Below are positions 61,826 to 64,000 of a stretch of 64,000 bases of DNA, piece after piece. The translations under genes were made by a program, and so were the position numbers. Numbering within the stretch: the stretch's first letter is position 1; each line of letters begins with the position of its first letter. The notes under the pieces were generated by a model. That model had not been told where the DNA came from and did not search any database. It saw only the letters and a program-made list of their open reading frames with translations. Origin of the DNA: an uncultured Verrucomicrobiota bacterium (GTDB lineage: Bacteria > Verrucomicrobiota > Kiritimatiellia > CAIVKH01); assembly GCA_937872895.1 (NCBI GenBank), contig CALMUP010000019.1, positions 1 to 64,000 of the forward strand, written 5' to 3'.

Positions 61826-62173
61826 ATGCCACCTGTTACCAATCTCGACCGCGTATTCCACGAACCCAACCGGCTGGCCATCCTGTCGGCGCTTTGCGCG
61901 TCCGATGAACCGGTGGCCTTCACCGTGCTGCGCGACACCTGCGACCTGACCGACGGCAACCTGAACCGCCACCTGAAGGCGCTGGAGGATGACGGCATCG
62001 TCGCCATCCGCAAGGCCTTCGTGGACCGCAAACCGCGCACGACCATCGCCCTCACCACGCGCGGCCTCGCCCGCTTCCAGGCCTACATCGACACCCTCGG
62101 CGCGACCCTGAAGCAGGTGCGCCGCCACCTGCCCGACCCCGCACCCTCCCGCGCGAAACCACAAACCGCCTGA
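61826..62173 (+). CDS. Winged-helix transcriptional regulator (HTH_34-like)
   Basis: 115 residues. A MarR/ArsR-like winged helix: HEPNRLAILSALCASDEP, the recognition helix DLTDGNLNRHLKALEDDG and the wing VDRKPRTTIALTTRGLARF match the HTH_34 group of small regulators. The ATG at 61826 is preferred because GGAAGG (61811-61816) lies nine bases upstream; an ATG at 61817 directly abuts that element. It likely controls its own operon through the dyad at 61128. Confidence 0.85.
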   Translation: MPPVTNLDRVFHEPNRLAILSALCASDEPVAFTVLRDTCDLTDGNLNRHLKALEDDGIVAIRKAFVDRKPRTTIALTTRGLARFQAYIDTLGATLKQVRRHLPDPAPSRAKPQTA

Positions 62174-62238
62174 CCGTTTTGAACAGGCACGCCGACACGC
62201 CGTCCAACCCTATACTTTGCATAACAGAGCGCTTTTCC

Positions 62239-62382
62239 ATGAAGACACAAACCCGAACCCATCGACCGACCCGTCGCCGCCCCGTCGTCCGCCGCCGTGC
62301 AACCCTGCACCTGCCGCCGCTGCCCGTTCCGGTGGACGTGATGACCCGTTGTCTGCGATACTTCAGGGAGGAGGCGTTGTGA
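62239..62382 (+). CDS. Small arginine-rich protein, first gene of the exosortase locus
   Basis: 47 residues, with a run of Arg/Thr/Pro/His in the first 28 positions (about ten arginines) and a hydrophobic-basic tail (MTRCLRYFREEAL). TATACT at 62211-62216 could be the -10. Its stop overlaps the next start (TGATG), which supports real translation and coupling. It resembles nothing I know; it could be nucleic-acid binding or merely a leader peptide. Confidence 0.45.
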   Translation: MKTQTRTHRPTRRRPVVRRRATLHLPPLPVPVDVMTRCLRYFREEAL

Positions 62383-63428
62383 TGACGATCCGTTCGTTGC
62401 GCTGGTTCGCGGGTCTGGCCTTGCTGCTGGGCCTGCCGTGGGCGGGCATCCTGCTGGCCGACCTTCCGGTGGCGCGGTACCTGGAGTTTCCGCCGCATAC
62501 GCTGTACATCACCCACGCCCCGTTTTCGTGGCCGGTCTTTGTCGGGTTGGCGGTGGTGGAGGCGGGCGCGATCCTGCTGGCGGTGCGCGCGGCACGGCGC
62601 GGTCGCGGCTCGCGACCGGCCGGCACGCGGCACGCCTTCCCGTGGTGGGGCTGGTTGTCGCTCGGCTGGATCGCCTTCTGGTGGTGGATCGCCTGGACGC
62701 GCCTGCCGGGGTTCGCATTCATCCAGGGCCACACCTTCACCCCGCTGTGGCTCGGGTACATTGTTGCGGTGAATGCCCTGACCTTCGCGCGCTCCGGTCG
62801 CTGCCTGATGACCCACGACCCGCGCCACCTGCTGCGGTTGTTCCCGTGGAGCGCGGGGTTCTGGTGGTTCTTTGAATACCTGAACCGGTTCGTGCAGAAC
62901 TGGATGTATGAAGGCGTCTCGGCCTGGTCCCCGCTGGAATACTTCGTCCTGGCGACGCTGTCGTTCTCGACCGTGCTTCCGGCCGTGTCGAGTACGGAGG
63001 AGTGCCTGCGGGCCTTCGGGGTGGCCCACCGGGCCGATGACCGGCCGGTCGGCATGCCGGGCACGGCGGTCCGTGCGTCCTGGCTGGTGGTGTCGGTAGC
63101 CAGCCTCGCGTTCCTCGCCGTCGCCCCCGACCTCCTGTTCCCGTTCCTCTGGCTCGCGCCGCTCGGCCTGCTGGTGCTGCTGCATCCGAAGGAACACATC
63201 CACACCGTGTTCCCGTCGGTCGGTGCCCTGCTCCGCTTCTCCGTCGCCGCGCTGGTGTGCGGTTTCTTCTGGGAGCTATGGAACCTGCACAGCCTGGCCA
63301 AGTGGGTGTACCACGTGCCCTTCGTCCAGCGTTTCCACCTCTTCGAGATGCCGATGCTCGGCTATTTCGGCTATCTCCCGTTCGGCTGGGAATGCGCGTG
63401 GCTGGCCACGATGGCGAGGCGATCATGA
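62382..63428 (+). CDS. Polytopic membrane protein with internal repeat, next to exosortase
   Basis: 348 residues, about eight membrane helices. Two stretches resemble each other: GFWWFFEYLNRFVQNWMYEG (about 163-182) and GFFWELWNLHSLAKWVYHVP (about 291-310), each W-x-x-x-E/N-Y/W-N-x5-W-x-Y, suggesting an internal duplication. A GGAGG-rich ribosome-binding site lies ahead of the ATG. Its stop overlaps the exosortase start (ATGA), so the two are made together. The aromatic Glu/Asn-containing helices may form a membrane active or binding site. No named family recognised. Confidence 0.7.
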   Translation: MTIRSLRWFAGLALLLGLPWAGILLADLPVARYLEFPPHTLYITHAPFSWPVFVGLAVVEAGAILLAVRAARRGRGSRPAGTRHAFPWWGWLSLGWIAFWWWIAWTRLPGFAFIQGHTFTPLWLGYIVAVNALTFARSGRCLMTHDPRHLLRLFPWSAGFWWFFEYLNRFVQNWMYEGVSAWSPLEYFVLATLSFSTVLPAVSSTEECLRAFGVAHRADDRPVGMPGTAVRASWLVVSVASLAFLAVAPDLLFPFLWLAPLGLLVLLHPKEHIHTVFPSVGALLRFSVAALVCGFFWELWNLHSLAKWVYHVPFVQRFHLFEMPMLGYFGYLPFGWECAWLATMARRS

Positions 63429-63958
63429 GTGCGATCCGAGCGTCCCGCACGGCGGCCGGACTGCTGGTCACGGCCACGCTCCTGCCGTTGCTCGTGGTGC
63501 TTCTGGAGTCGATGCCCTCCGTGCAGATCGCGGTCTTTTGTGCGCCGGCGGCGCGGGTCACGGCGGCGTTCATCGGCGCACCGGTCGAGGCCATTCCGGA
63601 CGGATTCCGCATCCCGACCGCGCTCCCGATCGATGTGACCGCGGCCTGTAGCGGCATCCGGTTCTTCAGCCTGACCGCTGCCGTGCTGGCGGGCCTGGCG
63701 GTGGAACAACGGCGCGGTTGGCGGTTCGCACTGGCCGTTCCCGTACTGGCCTACCTCGGCACCCTCGGCGCAAACGCCAGCCGCATCCTCTGCACCTGGT
63801 ACGCCGACGCCCTCTTCGCACCGCACCTGCCGCTGAAGTTCCAGGCCGGTGCCCACGGACTCATCGGCGCCCTCGTCTTCACCACCATCCTCGCCTTGCT
63901 GTACGCAACCCTCTGGAGGACACACCATGAACACCGAAACGAAACGCCTGCTGCCTGA
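63425..63958 (+). CDS. Exosortase/archaeosortase-family transpeptidase, short type
   Basis: 177 residues, about five membrane helices. The three catalytic residues of exosortases are present: Cys75 in TAACSGIRF, Arg120 in GANASRIL and His144 in GAHGLIG, in the right order and spacing. Exosortases cleave C-terminal sorting signals (such as PEP-CTERM) in the inner membrane and pass the protein to a surface polymer. The short length fits single-domain types such as exosortase K, but this subtype is not certain. None of the secreted proteins in the window ends in a recognisable sorting signal, so its substrate lies elsewhere. Confidence 0.85.
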   Translation: MSAIRASRTAAGLLVTATLLPLLVVLLESMPSVQIAVFCAPAARVTAAFIGAPVEAIPDGFRIPTALPIDVTAACSGIRFFSLTAAVLAGLAVEQRRGWRFALAVPVLAYLGTLGANASRILCTWYADALFAPHLPLKFQAGAHGLIGALVFTTILALLYATLWRTHHEHRNETPAA

Positions 63959-64000
63959 CCTCGTTTACCACCCGCTGCTGCTGCTTCTGCTGTGCACGCT
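63927..64000 (+). CDS. Start of a membrane protein gene, cut by the window end
   Basis: CTGGAGGA (63913-63920) lies six bases before an ATG at 63927, in a different frame from the exosortase, whose last 32 bases it overlaps. The 24 visible residues run MNTETKRLLPDLVYHPLLLL and on into more leucines, a likely first membrane helix. A third component of the exosortase locus, partial at this edge. Confidence 0.6.
   Translation, partial: MNTETKRLLPDLVYHPLLLLLLCT

Overview
The window is GC-rich, almost gapless bacterial chromosome with about 53 protein genes and no rRNA, tRNA or CRISPR that I could see. Lipid A genes (lpxI, lpxB), a TolC-type exporter, an exosortase and large secreted proteins built from LamG, thrombospondin type 3, FG-GAP and protease modules point to a Gram-negative bacterium of the PVC group. 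Kiritimatiellota is my first guess and Verrucomicrobiota or Lentisphaerota my second; this is inferred from style and content, not from a marker gene.

Layout. 1-56: direct repeats like an insertion-sequence end. 129-1006: a split YeeE/YedE transporter pair. 1048-1911: rRNA-type methyltransferase. 2013-6509: a TolC, HlyD, ABC ATPase and MacB-type permease export operon. 6558-7493: secreted unknown. 7516-8616: gcvT. 8695-15671 (minus): a three-gene operon of envelope proteins ending in a 1660-residue protein with CsgG-like, TPR, PQQ-like and HEAT regions. 15939-22954: PolB-type exonuclease, rsmE, an orphan antitoxin, a DASS symporter, a histone-deacetylase-family hydrolase, a cell-wall amidase and gltX. 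23068-26049: secreted metzincin. 26081: phosphatidyltransferase. 26763-31241 (minus): haem operon hemL-hemQ-hemE-hemY. 31331-36913: two small ORFs, rlmF, and a tandem SPFH pair with a CaCA antiporter. 36927-41482 (minus): fmdB, zinc-ribbon protein, ABC-class ATPase, dtd and a secreted unknown. 41611-43615: ispA and a HAMP sensor. 43634-47213 (minus): lpxI, Gfo/Idh/MocA oxidoreductase, lpxB, LysE exporter. 47261-49212: AlkD-like repair protein and a REP-type transposase between inverted repeats. 49212-59302: secreted subtilase, a frameshifted LamG/FG-GAP protein, an alpha/beta hydrolase and a multidomain purple-acid-phosphatase-type protein. 59389-62173: orphan histidine kinase and a membrane protein/regulator pair. 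62239-end: exosortase locus, cut by the window edge.

Many genes sit in operons with ATGA or TGATG overlaps. The most striking property is in the promoters. At least ten genes have a TTG-type -35, a 17-18 nt spacer and a T/C-A-N-N-N-T -10 that ends only 6-9 nt before the start codon, with no Shine-Dalgarno, so leaderless mRNAs appear common here. Other genes (yeeE pair, SPFH pair, CsgG-like protein) keep a leader and a Shine-Dalgarno.

Leading candidates for new biology are the CsgG/TPR/PQQ/HEAT operon, the SPFH pair with triplicated N-terminal modules, the leaderless promoter architecture including one DNA segment that serves as promoter on both strands (47223-47254), and the exosortase locus with an internally repeated membrane partner.
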